Source: Cellulomonas sp.
Lineage (GTDB): Bacteria; Actinomycetota; Actinomycetes; Actinomycetales; Cellulomonadaceae
Direction: 5' to 3'
Length of the DNA stretch: 64,000 nucleotides
Assembly: GCF_017744555.1 (NCBI RefSeq)
Contig: NZ_JAGIBD010000016.1
Coordinates: 18,853 to 82,852, forward strand
The notes under the pieces were generated by a model. It made no database searches and was not told where the DNA came from. It saw nothing but the letters and a program-made list of their open reading frames with translations. Positions 56,383 through 64,000 of the stretch are shown one piece after another (position 1 is the stretch's first letter; each line of letters begins with the position of its first letter). Both the position numbers and the translations under genes were made by a program.

Positions 56383-56964
56383 TCAGGGCTGCAGGGCGTC
56401 GTACTCCGCTTCCGTGGCGACGTCGTCCGGCACGTCCAGACGCAGGTGCGCGAGCATCGTCTGGATCGTGCGCAGCACGCTCGACGCCCGCTCGCCCCAG
56501 TCGGACAGGTACGAGAACTGCCACCACCACAGGGCCTCGAGCACCGCGCCCGTCTCGTAGTGGCGCAGCCCCTGCGCGAGCGCACCCGCGATCGCGACGA
56601 GGTCCCCGGACACCGTCGCGTGCTCGACCTCCTCGCCGAGCAGCGGGTCGACGACCTCGACGTACTCGTCGATCCCTTCGAACACGTTCGCGAGGTTGGC
56701 GTGCAGCGGGTCGACGTCCGGGTCCGGGCCCAGGTCCGGCTCGAACCGCTCCGACGGCACCACGTCCGTCGTCGCACCCAGGCGCGCGCCCGCCGCAAGG
56801 ACGTCCGACACCGCCAGCAGCACCAGCGGCAGGGCCGCCTCCGGGTTGGTGCCCGCCGCGACCTCCGTGACGGTGCTCAGGTAGCTGCGCGCCTCCTCGG
56901 CGACGGCCCGGGCGATGTCCCGCAGGTCGGCATCGTCGGCGTCGTGCCGGCTGGTGGTGTCCAT
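56383..56964 (-). CDS. DUF5063 protein
   Basis: 193 residues, acidic and helical, with no signal or membrane segment. LRDIARAVAEEARSYLSTV and the C-terminal LWWWQFSYLSDWGERA are the DUF5063 marks. The gene is conserved in actinobacteria just after recR and before aspartokinase; the function is unknown. The ATG has an SD-like GGAGCAGG upstream. It starts 42 nt after the recR stop. Confidence 0.85.
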   Translation of the reverse strand: MDTTSRHDADDADLRDIARAVAEEARSYLSTVTEVAAGTNPEAALPLVLLAVSDVLAAGARLGATTDVVPSERFEPDLGPDPDVDPLHANLANVFEGIDEYVEVVDPLLGEEVEHATVSGDLVAIAGALAQGLRHYETGAVLEALWWWQFSYLSDWGERASSVLRTIQTMLAHLRLDVPDDVATEAEYDALQP

Positions 56965-57006
56965 GACCTGCTCCGTTCGTCCTTGTCTGGTGGTGCGCGC
57001 CCGCGG

Positions 57007-57606
57007 TCAGGCGCTGATGCGGCGACGGCCCTCGAACGCCCGGCCGAGCGTCACCTCGTCCGCGTACTCGAGGTCGCCGCCCACCGGCAGGCCGGACGCG
57101 AGACGGCTCACCGTCAGGCCCATCGGCACGAGCAGCCGCGCCAGGTACGTGGCGGTCGCCTCGCCCTCGACGTTCGGGTCGGTCGCGAGGATGACCTCCG
57201 TGACGGTGCCGTCCGCGAGCCGCGTCATGAGCTGCGCGATGCGCAGGTCGTCCGGGCCGACGCCCGCGATCGGGTTGATGGCGCCGCCGAGCACGTGGTA
57301 CCTGCCGCGGAACTCGCGGGTGCGCTCGATCGCGACGACGTCCTTCGGCTCCTCGACGACGCACAGCGTGTTCGGAGAGCGGCGCGGGTCACGGCAGATG
57401 CGGCACTGGTCCTCCTGCGCCACGTTGCCGCACACGTCGCAGAACTTCACACGCGCCTTGACCTCGACCAGCGCGTCCGACAGCCGCCGGACGTCCGCCG
57501 GGTCCGCCGCGAGGATGTGGAACGCGATGCGCTGGGCGCTCTTGGGACCGACGCCGGGCAGCCGCCCGAGCTCGTCGATCAGGTCCTGGACCGCGCCCTC
57601 GTACAC
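57007..57606 (-). CDS. recR: Recombination protein RecR
   Basis: 199 residues. Hh[22 protein letters not shown]4 zinc finger [18 protein letters not shown]; Toprim with [15 protein letters not shown] and [18 protein letters not shown]. It loads RecA with RecF/RecO at gaps. TAGGCT (complement of 57613-57618) is 6 nt before the GTG: leaderless. The usual ybaB/ebfC gene between dnaX and recR is absent; a VOC gene occupies that place. Confidence 0.96.
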   Translation of the reverse strand: MYEGAVQDLIDELGRLPGVGPKSAQRIAFHILAADPADVRRLSDALVEVKARVKFCDVCGNVAQEDQCRICRDPRRSPNTLCVVEEPKDVVAIERTREFRGRYHVLGGAINPIAGVGPDDLRIAQLMTRLADGTVTEVILATDPNVEGEATATYLARLLVPMGLTVSRLASGLPVGGDLEYADEVTLGRAFEGRRRISA

Positions 57607-57670
57607 CCGGCCAGCCTACGTGGTCGACGTCCCGAACCTCGTCGCGCGACCCGCCCGTCCGGCGACCCGC

Positions 57671-58141
57671 TCAACGGTCGCCGACGCCCGCCCGCTGCCG
57701 CGCGACCAGCTCCACCTCGAAGCCGTCGCCGTTCTCCAGATACCCCGCGTAGTGGTCCGGACCGCCCGCGAACGGGTAGCGGTCCGCGAACAGGGAGTTC
57801 CAGCCGTGGTCCGACCCCGCCGCCACGAGCCGGTCGACGTCTGCCGCCGACCCCGCCCAGAAAGCCAGGTGGTTGAGGCCCGGACGCAGCCGGTCGTGGC
57901 GCTCCCGGCGCACGTCCGGTCCCGACTCGATCACGAGGTACTCGCCGCCCTTGCCCGACCAGCTCCGACCGTCGGCCCACGCGTCGCGCTGCTGGTACCC
58001 GAGCTCGCCGAGCAGCCACGCCCAGGAGTCGAGCACTGCCAGGTCGGCGACCCACAGCTCCAGGTGGTGCAACCGGCCCTGCGTGCCGGCTGCGGCGTCG
58101 TCAGGCGTGGTCGTCGACCTGCTCGTCGATGACGGTGCCAC
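57671..58141 (-). CDS. VOC (glyoxalase/bleomycin-resistance) family protein
   Basis: 156 residues. RLHHLELWVADLAVLDSWAW and LNHLAFWAGSAADVDRLV are the two beta-alpha-beta-beta-beta starts with the metal His; the last Glu ligand is in GFEVELVARQ. The GTG at 58139-58141 overlaps the dnaX end by 41 nt. No later ATG/GTG fits; a TTG at RLHH could be the true start. Substrate unknown. Confidence 0.75.
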   Translation of the reverse strand: MAPSSTSRSTTTPDDAAAGTQGRLHHLELWVADLAVLDSWAWLLGELGYQQRDAWADGRSWSGKGGEYLVIESGPDVRRERHDRLRPGLNHLAFWAGSAADVDRLVAAGSDHGWNSLFADRYPFAGGPDHYAGYLENGDGFEVELVARQRAGVGDR

Positions 58142-60599
58142 CCAGCATCTGCGCGACCAGCGGCGCGCCGACCAGCGACGACCCGGTGATGTCGGGGTCG
58201 TCCGGGGACGGCTCGTCGACCACCTGCGCCGCCGACGACCTCGCCGCCGAGCTGCGGGCAGCCGCGGCCTCGCCGCGCTCGCGGGCGCTCAGAGGGCCTT
58301 TATCCGACGAGGTCGGAGCGCCGGGCACATCCGGGCGCGGCTCGTCGCCCCAGGCCGGTGCGGCCGACGCGCGCGGCGCCTCGACGTCCGGGTGCGGCGG
58401 CTCGTCGTCCGGCGGCTCGGGCAGGGGCGGCTCCTCGTCCCACGAGGCCGCAGCCTGGGCCGGCGAGACGGCCTGCGCCGACGATCCAGTCCCTCGTGCG
58501 GGACCGCCGCCCGCACCTGCCCCGCCGGTCGCGGCCGGGACCGCGGGGGCCGTGGGCCGGGCCGCCTGGTCGCCGACGACGCCCTCGACACGGACGTCGA
58601 AGCCGAGCGTCTCTCGGACGGCGCGCGCGACGACCGCGTCGTGACCGCCGTTGCGGAAGGTCGTGGCGAGCTGGCTGGTGCTGAACGCGACCTTCAGCGT
58701 CGACGCGTCGAGCTCGGCGACCTGGGCGTTGCGCGGGTCGACCAGGGCCCACGTCACGCGACGCAGGCCCTTGACCGTCTCGAGCACCTCGGGCCAGCGG
58801 CGGCGGAGCATCTCGGTGTCCTGGCCGCCGCCACTGCCTGCGGGCGGCGCGCTCGGCGCGGGGACGGCTGCCGGAGCGGGAGCGGGCGCCGGGGCCGCGA
58901 CGGGCTCGGCCTGCTGCGCGGTCGCCACAGACTCGGCCTGCCGCGGGGTCACCGCGGGCTCGGGCTCGGCGTCGGGTACGACGGGCTCGGGCTCGGCGTC
59001 GGGTACGACGGGCTCGGTCCCGGCGTCGGCGACGTCGGGCTCGGTCGCGGCGTCGGGTGCGACGGCGCTCTCGACCTCCGGGACGTCCTCGACGTCCTCG
59101 GCCGCGACCGGCGCGGCGGTCGTCGGCTCGCCGGCCACGTGGCCCGTCGGCGCGCCGGCGACGTGGCCCGTCGGCTCGACCGGCACGCCGGCGGTCGGCT
59201 CGGTGGGCGCAGCCGCAGGTGCCGCAACCGGGTCCGCCGGGCGGACCGCGGCGATCGGGCCGACCGGCAACGGGGCCGGGGCGGAGGGCACGGACGGTGC
59301 GGACGTCGGGATCGCCTCGCGGGCGGCGCGTGCGCCACCCTGCACCGGGCGACCGGTGGCGACCGGCGCCGCAAGCGCGTCGGGGGTCGCGGGGACGTCG
59401 TCCGCGCCGCGCGGTGCCACCGCACCCGCGGGGAGGCCACGCTCGAGGCGGTCGAGCCGCGCGCCGAGGCCGGAGCGGGCGTCGTCGGCGGCGGGGAGCA
59501 GCAGGCGGGCCATGAGGAGCTCGAGGTGCAGCCGCGGCGACGTCGCACCGGTCATCTCGGTCAGCGCGGCGTTGGCGAGGTCGGCCGAGCGGGACAGCTC
59601 GGAGGGGCCGAGGTTCTGGGCCTGCAGGCGCATCCGGTCCATCTGGTCGGCGGGGACGTCGCGCAGCGCGGCGTCGGCCGCATCGCCCGAGGCCGCGATG
59701 ACGATGAGGTCGCGCAGGCGCTCCAGCAGGTCCTCGACGAACCGGCGGGGCTCGTGGCCGGTCGAGATGACGCGCTCGACGATCCGGAACGCGGCCGCAC
59801 CGTCGCGGGCGGCGATCGCGTCGACCAGGTCGTCGAGCAGAGCCGCGGGGGTGTAGCCGAGCAGGGCCGCGGCGCCCTCGTACTCCAGGCCGGCCCCGCC
59901 CGAGCCGGCGATGAGCTGGTCGAGCACCGAGAGGGTGTCGCGGACGGACCCCGCGCCGGCGCGCACGACGAGCGGGAGGACGCCCGACCCGACGGGCACC
60001 GACTCGGCGGCGCAGAGCTGGTCGAGGTACGGCACCAGCACGTCCGGCGGGACGAGCCGGAACGGGTAGTGGTGCGTGCGGGAGCGGATGGTGCCGATGA
60101 CCTTGTCGGGCTCCGTGGTCGCGAAGATGAACTTCACGTGCGGCGGCGGCTCCTCGACGATCTTCAGCAGGGCGTTGAAGCCCTGCGGCGTGACCATGTG
60201 CGCCTCGTCGAGGATGAACACCTTGAACCTGTCGCGCGCGGGCGCGAACGTGGCGCGCTCGCGCAGCTCGCGCGCGTCGTCGACGCCGCCGTGGCTGGCC
60301 GCGTCGATCTCCACCACGTCGAGGCTGCCCGAGCCGCCGCGCGCGAGCTCGACGCACGACGGGCACACGCCGCACGGGGTGTCCGTCGGACTGGCCTCGG
60401 TGTTCTGCGCGCAGTTGAGGATGCGGGCGAGGATGCGGGCCGACGTCGTCTTGCCGCACCCGCGCGGGCCCGAGAAGAGGTACGCGTGGTTGACCTGCCC
60501 GCTGCGCAGCGCCTGCCGGAGGGGGGCCGTGACGTGGTCCTGACCGATCACCTCGGCGAAGTTCTCGGGCCGGTAGCGGCGGTACAGGGCTGTCGTCAC
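58101..60599 (-). CDS. dnaX: DNA polymerase III subunits gamma and tau
   Basis: 832 residues. Clamp-loader ATPase: Walker A GPRGCGKTTSA, the zinc loop with CGVCPSC, Walker B VFILDEAHM, SRC-like FRLVPPDVL. The region after ~410 is a long low-complexity linker with tandem EPTGHVAGAPTGHVAG and PEPVVPDAEPEPVV repeats, followed by a tau C-terminal domain (LRRRWPEVLETVKGLRRVTW). No slippery heptamer for a gamma frameshift is obvious. TAGGGT (complement of 60607-60612) lies 7 nt before the GTG: leaderless. Confidence 0.95.
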   Translation of the reverse strand: MTTALYRRYRPENFAEVIGQDHVTAPLRQALRSGQVNHAYLFSGPRGCGKTTSARILARILNCAQNTEASPTDTPCGVCPSCVELARGGSGSLDVVEIDAASHGGVDDARELRERATFAPARDRFKVFILDEAHMVTPQGFNALLKIVEEPPPHVKFIFATTEPDKVIGTIRSRTHHYPFRLVPPDVLVPYLDQLCAAESVPVGSGVLPLVVRAGAGSVRDTLSVLDQLIAGSGGAGLEYEGAAALLGYTPAALLDDLVDAIAARDGAAAFRIVERVISTGHEPRRFVEDLLERLRDLIVIAASGDAADAALRDVPADQMDRMRLQAQNLGPSELSRSADLANAALTEMTGATSPRLHLELLMARLLLPAADDARSGLGARLDRLERGLPAGAVAPRGADDVPATPDALAAPVATGRPVQGGARAAREAIPTSAPSVPSAPAPLPVGPIAAVRPADPVAAPAAAPTEPTAGVPVEPTGHVAGAPTGHVAGEPTTAAPVAAEDVEDVPEVESAVAPDAATEPDVADAGTEPVVPDAEPEPVVPDAEPEPAVTPRQAESVATAQQAEPVAAPAPAPAPAAVPAPSAPPAGSGGGQDTEMLRRRWPEVLETVKGLRRVTWALVDPRNAQVAELDASTLKVAFSTSQLATTFRNGGHDAVVARAVRETLGFDVRVEGVVGDQAARPTAPAVPAATGGAGAGGGPARGTGSSAQAVSPAQAAASWDEEPPLPEPPDDEPPHPDVEAPRASAAPAWGDEPRPDVPGAPTSSDKGPLSARERGEAAAARSSAARSSAAQVVDEPSPDDPDITGSSLVGAPLVAQMLGGTVIDEQVDDHA

Positions 60600-60731
60600 G
60601 CACCGAACCCTAGACGCACGGACTGACACCCGCCGAGCCCCGCAGGCCACGGGTGCGCGGGGTCACCCGAGCGGGGGCGCGGCGACCGGACGACGGCCGC
60701 GAGGCCGGCCGCGACTGCCGCGCCGCGCGCG

Positions 60732-61454
60732 TCAGCCGCCGGCCACCGCGACGGCGAGCCCGACGACCACGAGCGCGCCGACGAGCGACGTGCGCGAGCG
60801 TCCGACGGCCCCGAGACGGCCGCCAAGCCCCCCGCTCACCACCGCGAGGACCAGCTGCCAGGTCAGCGATGCGACCGCCGCCCCCACGACGAACGCCGTC
60901 GCGCCGGCCACCTCGGGGCGCTCGCCGACCCGGGCCGCGAGGCCGACGGCGACCGTCGCGAACGTGACCGCGGTGAGGGGGTTGACCGCGGTCAGACCGA
61001 CGAACCGCCCGTACGCCCCGAGCACGGCCCTGCGGGTCGGCCGACCCTGCACGGCCCACGCTCGACCGGCCGGCGATCCGCCCGCACCGCCCGCCAGGTC
61101 CGGGCCGGGACCGACGGGGTCGGGCTCGGTGGCGGTGGCCGGGGCCTTCGAGGGGCGGGTGCGCCACCAGCCGGCGAGGGCGGCCAGGCCGACGACGAGC
61201 AGGACGCCGCTGCTGAGCAGGCGCGCGACGTCGGCGTGCGACTCGGCGACGCGGCCGACGGGGGCGCCCGCAGCGACGGCCAGCACCGCGTAACCCGCGT
61301 CGACGGTCGCGATCCCCGCGGCGGCGCCGACCGCCACCCGCGTGCCCTGCAGCAGACCCGTGCGCAGCAGCAGCACGCCGACCGGCCCGACGGGCATCGC
61401 GACGGCGAGCCCGGCGAGGGCGCCCAGCACGAGCGCGGTCGCGGCGGAGGACAT
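60732..61454 (-). CDS. LysE-family amino-acid exporter
   Basis: 240 residues with six helices. GLAVAMPVGPVGVLLLRTGL is the LysE/RhtB N-terminal signature; GLTAVNPLTAVTFATVAVGL is the second conserved helix with NP. A ~35-residue hydrophilic insert occurs between helices 3 and 4. I use the ATG at 61452-61454; a GTG 8 codons earlier is possible. Divergent from an Lrp-type regulator, the usual exporter/regulator pairing. Confidence 0.88.
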   Translation of the reverse strand: MSSAATALVLGALAGLAVAMPVGPVGVLLLRTGLLQGTRVAVGAAAGIATVDAGYAVLAVAAGAPVGRVAESHADVARLLSSGVLLVVGLAALAGWWRTRPSKAPATATEPDPVGPGPDLAGGAGGSPAGRAWAVQGRPTRRAVLGAYGRFVGLTAVNPLTAVTFATVAVGLAARVGERPEVAGATAFVVGAAVASLTWQLVLAVVSGGLGGRLGAVGRSRTSLVGALVVVGLAVAVAGG

Positions 61455-61505
61455 GCCCGCCAGGGTGGCGGGGACCACCCGCGGACCGCCAGCGACTTCT
61501 GCGGA

Positions 61506-61526
61506 TGTCGCCGTACGACTGCGACA
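61506..61526. promoter_or_regulatory. Inverted repeat TGTCGC-N9-GCGACA over the lrp -10
   Basis: Lies between the divergent LysE and Lrp genes and overlaps GACAAT (61523-61528), the -10-like box 6 nt before the lrp ATG. Likely the Lrp binding site. Confidence 0.55.
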
Positions 61527-61534
61527 ATCGCGGG

Positions 61535-62104
61535 ATGGACGCCATCGACGACGCCATCCTCCGCGAGCTGACCACCGATGCGCGGCTCCCGTTCCGCGAG
61601 CTCGGCGTCCGGGTCGGTCTCAGCGCGAACGCCGCGGCCGCGCGCGTGCGCCGGATGCAGGACGACGGCACCATCCGCGGGTTCACGGTCGTCACGTCGC
61701 AGCGGCCGTTCCGCGGCGGTCCGGGTCGCGCGGGCGCGGCGGCACCGGCGGATCCGGGGCGCGCGGGCGCGGCAGCACCGGTCGGCCAACGCGGCGGCGG
61801 GGAGCCTGGGGCCGACGGGGGGCCGGCGGCGGGCGGCGGGCACGGGTGGGCCGCGCTCGAGGTGTTCATCGAGGTTCGGCTCGCCCCGGAGACGACCAAC
61901 GACGACTTCACCGCGGCCCTGACCCGTCCACCGGGCTTCCCGCAGGTGCTCGACGCCGTCCACGTGACCGGGTCGTACGACTACCTGCTGCACGCGACCG
62001 TGGCGGACCCGCCCGCGCTCGACCAGCTGGTCCGACGGCTCAAGCGCGACGCGGGCGCCGCGCAGACGTTCACGCGGCTCGCCCTGCGCGGCGCTGCCGG
62101 CTGA
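61535..62104 (+). CDS. Lrp/AsnC-family regulator with a Gly/Ala-rich insertion
   Basis: 189 residues. HTH: LRELTTDARLPFRELGVRVG and SANAAAARVRRMQDDGTIRG. The RAM/effector domain starts at EVFIEVRLAPETTNDD. Between them is a ~45-residue Gly/Ala/Pro insertion with two imperfect RAGAAAPADPG/RAGAAAPVGQR units; typical Lrp proteins have a short hinge. GACAAT (61523-61528), leaderless. It probably controls the divergent LysE exporter in response to an amino acid. Confidence 0.9.
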   Translation: MDAIDDAILRELTTDARLPFRELGVRVGLSANAAAARVRRMQDDGTIRGFTVVTSQRPFRGGPGRAGAAAPADPGRAGAAAPVGQRGGGEPGADGGPAAGGGHGWAALEVFIEVRLAPETTNDDFTAALTRPPGFPQVLDAVHVTGSYDYLLHATVADPPALDQLVRRLKRDAGAAQTFTRLALRGAAG

Positions 62105-62202
62105 CCGGCGACCACCCGGCCCGGACGTCGGCCGGCGAGCGGCCGGCCCCGTGCGTCGGCCGGGTGAGCTCCACCGGACCCACGGTGGTGGCTCCCGACA
62201 CA

Positions 62203-62240
62203 GGGCTGCCGGTCGCCGACCCCCCGGCGACCGGCAGCCC
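62203..62240. terminator. Strong convergent terminator
   Basis: A perfect 15-bp stem (GGGCTGCCGGTCGCC / GGCGACCGGCAGCCC) and an 8-nt loop GACCCCCC, between lrp and the FtsX-type permease. Confidence 0.85.
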
Positions 62241-62276
62241 GGCTCTGGGCCCGGCGCGCCGGGCGGGTGGCACGCG

Positions 62277-63635
62277 TCAGTCGGCGCGCACCACGGTGTC
62301 GGCGAGCACCGACCGCAGCAGCGGCCGGGACGCCTCGGTGGCGGCCAGCACCAGGACGCAGCCGAGCGCGAGGCACCCGACGAGGAGCAGCGGGCCGGTC
62401 ATGGACCGCAGCGCGAGGAGGCCGAACAGCGGCGAGAGCATCACGAGGGCGAGCGCCGCGGAGCCGACGGACACGAGGACGAGCGGACCGAGCACCTCGC
62501 GGCGGCGCACGCGGTCGAGCAGGTCGGACGGCAGGCCCGCGAGGTGCTGCAACGCGTACTCACGGCGCCGGTCGAGCACGGACGCGGCCTGTGTGATGCC
62601 CGCGGACACGGCGGCGACGACGAACGTCAGCGACAGCGTGAGCAGGCCGCCGGTCGTGAGGTCGTGGCCGATGATCTCGGAGGTCGCGTCGCGTTCGGCC
62701 TGGGCGGCCGCGAGCACCGGGACGACCGCCAGGGCGCCGGCGACGAACCCGGCGAGACCGAGCCCGCCGACGACCCGCCAGGCCGCCTTCGGGTCGTCGA
62801 GCAGCCGGCGGGCGGCCAGCAGCTGCTCGGGCGTCCGGGCGGCGCGCAGCCGTCGTCCGCCGAACTGCCGCAGCACCCACGGCCCGATCGCGTTGAGCGC
62901 GAGGAACGCCGCCCCGAACGACCCGAGCAGGACGCCGATGGCCACGGCACCGAAGCTGCGCATCGCGATGCTCACGACGATGAACCCGATCATCAGCACT
63001 CCCGCGACGAGCACCCGCACCGCCCGCAGCCCGGGTGCCCGGACCCGCCGGGAGACGCCGAGCGGCGACACGACGACCTGCCGCAGCGAGACGGCGCCCG
63101 ACCCGGCGGCGAGCAGCGGGATCACCACGAGCGCGCCGGCCAGCACGAGGGGCCCGACCCAGAGCTCGCCGAACGTGAACGGCCGGTCCTGGAACACGAA
63201 CAGCGTCCAGAACGGGATGAGCAGCACGTACAGCACGCACCCGGCGACGGCACCGACGAGCCCCTGCCACGCGGTTTCGACGAGCGTGAGCCCGACGACC
63301 TCGCGGGGCGTGACGCCGATCAGCCGCAGCGCGGACAGCCGGGCGTCGCGGCGCGAGACGCCGAGCCGGGCAGCGGCGCCACCGAGCGTGATCAGCGGGA
63401 CCACGAGCAGGGCCAGCGCCGTCCACGCGAGCGACACGTACAGGTAGCCGAACACGTGACCGCCGCTCGGCACGGGCTCCGCGGCGCGCGCCTGGAACGC
63501 GAGCAGCCCGCCGGCCACGCTGAGCGCCAGCGCGGTCACGACCGCGAACGCGGTGCAGGCGAGCGCCGTGGTGATCCGGGCGTCCCGCCCACCCGCCCGG
63601 CGCAGCAGCGGCGACAGCGCGCGGACCGTCCTCAT
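62277..63635 (-). CDS. FtsX-type ABC transporter permease
   Basis: 452 residues with about ten hydrophobic helices in two halves (VTALALSVAGGLLAF; LVGCLALGCVLVLAATEA at the end). RLIGVTPREVVGLTLVETA and LAGLPSDLLDRVRRREVL are the FtsX-loop elements that meet the ATPase. It forms a MacB/FtsX-like exporter with the following gene; the ATG overlaps the ATPase stop (ATGA). Start at the ATG complementary to 63633-63635. Confidence 0.88.
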   Translation of the reverse strand: MRTVRALSPLLRRAGGRDARITTALACTAFAVVTALALSVAGGLLAFQARAAEPVPSGGHVFGYLYVSLAWTALALLVVPLITLGGAAARLGVSRRDARLSALRLIGVTPREVVGLTLVETAWQGLVGAVAGCVLYVLLIPFWTLFVFQDRPFTFGELWVGPLVLAGALVVIPLLAAGSGAVSLRQVVVSPLGVSRRVRAPGLRAVRVLVAGVLMIGFIVVSIAMRSFGAVAIGVLLGSFGAAFLALNAIGPWVLRQFGGRRLRAARTPEQLLAARRLLDDPKAAWRVVGGLGLAGFVAGALAVVPVLAAAQAERDATSEIIGHDLTTGGLLTLSLTFVVAAVSAGITQAASVLDRRREYALQHLAGLPSDLLDRVRRREVLGPLVLVSVGSAALALVMLSPLFGLLALRSMTGPLLLVGCLALGCVLVLAATEASRPLLRSVLADTVVRAD

Positions 63636-64000
63636 CGCGGGTCCGCCGAGCCGTGCACGGACGTGCCTGCACCAGCGGGGACGGTCGCGGCGCCCCCTGC
63701 GCGTCGCGCCTCGTCCACCACGAGCCCGTCGCGCACGGTGATGCGCCGCTCGCACCAGGCGGCGACGTCGGCGTCGTGCGTGACGACCACGAGCGAGGCA
63801 CCGGCGGCCCGCGTGGTCTCGGTGAGCAGCCGCATGACGTCGTAGCCGGTGGCCTGGTCGAGGGCGCCGGTCGGCTCGTCGGCGAACACGACCGCGGGCC
63901 TCGTGACGAGCGCGCGGGCGACGGCGACGCGCTGCGCCTGGCCGCCGGAGAGCTCGCCGGGCCGGCGGTCGCCCATGCCGTCGAGCCCGAGCCGGCTGAG
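63632..64000 (-). CDS. ABC transporter ATP-binding protein, C-terminal part (runs off the window)
   Basis: The last ~122 residues. Signature LSGGQAQRVAVARAL, Walker B VVFADEPTGAL, switch His in VVVTHDADVA. The open frame continues beyond base 64000 (LSRLGLDGMGDRRPGE at the edge), so the Met near 63976 is internal. It pairs with the FtsX-type permease; the type fits LolD/MacB-like ATPases. Confidence 0.92.
   Translation of the reverse strand, partial: LSRLGLDGMGDRRPGELSGGQAQRVAVARALVTRPAVVFADEPTGALDQATGYDVMRLLTETTRAAGASLVVVTHDADVAAWCERRITVRDGLVVDEARRAGGAATVPAGAGTSVHGSADPR

Noticed and set aside
58101..60599. Programmed frameshift in dnaX producing gamma
   Set aside because: No A-rich slippery heptamer with a downstream stop was seen.

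Overview
The window reads as chromosomal DNA of a high-GC actinobacterium, most likely a Cellulomonas-type cellulolytic member of the Micrococcales. The reasons are very high G+C with strong third-position GC bias, WhiB, GlnR and Crp/GlxR-type regulators, a ClpC N-terminus, a GH48 cellobiohydrolase with three FnIII domains and a CBM2, and a second secreted CBM2 protein with a long Pro-Thr linker. Many genes have a -10-like hexamer only 6-7 nt before the start codon and no Shine-Dalgarno, which points to frequent leaderless transcription. Lineage is inferred from gene content; no rRNA or species marker is present.

Layout. 1-5915: start of clpC (reverse), then small forward metabolic genes (SanA-like, HAD, RidA, PLP aminotransferase, hydrolase). 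6083-10533: MMPL transporter, aldo/keto reductase, and a coupled macrodomain/PIG-L deacetylase pair. 10534-11308: a gene-free block bounded by two copies of one hairpin and holding DnaA-box-like 9-mers. 11309-16965 (mostly reverse): DUF2516-asparaginase-dtd, a VapBC pair, a FUSC-type membrane protein, YgfZ, a nitrobindin-like protein and a 35-residue membrane protein. 17006-22425: DsrE, DUF4395/thioredoxin/membrane genes, glnR, nhaA and an alpha/beta hydrolase. 22422-29173: nth, an RsiG-like protein, crp, RidA, DUF4177, whiB, a bifunctional PBP with PASTA and a metallophosphoesterase, in an order that resembles the nth-crp-whiB4-ponA2 neighbourhood of mycobacteria. 29243-34422: three exported proteins, including a ~1,380-residue SGNH-hydrolase protein preceded by a near-consensus Crp site.

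34676-36894 is a tRNA-Pro(CGG) gene followed by the wreck of a small integrative element: a 48-bp direct repeat of the tRNA 3' half at both ends, integrase arm-like repeats, an integrase C-terminal remnant, a transposase fragment, and two surviving small genes, one of them an AT-richer secreted protein. 37198-42299: a charged coiled-coil protein, an ArsR-SRPBCC-CoA-binding operon, and a histidine kinase/response regulator/DUF4097 operon. 42465-49004: the GH48 enzyme, a MarR regulator and a divergent LLM-FAD fusion oxidoreductase. 49230-52430: a lipoprotein, asd and aspartokinase with an internal beta-subunit start. 52675-56259: a CBM2-(PT)n-Cip1-like protein and an ABC exporter, apparently inserted between aspartokinase and the DUF5063-recR-dnaX genes. 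60732-64000: a LysE exporter divergent from an Lrp regulator, and the end of an FtsX-type ABC operon.

The genes suggest a saprophyte that degrades cellulose outside the cell (GH48, CBM2/Cip1-like protein, SGNH protein), with nitrogen (GlnR) and cAMP (Crp) control encoded in the same window. Housekeeping blocks (dnaX/recR, ask/asd, crp/nth) are conserved in order and broken up by accessory insertions.
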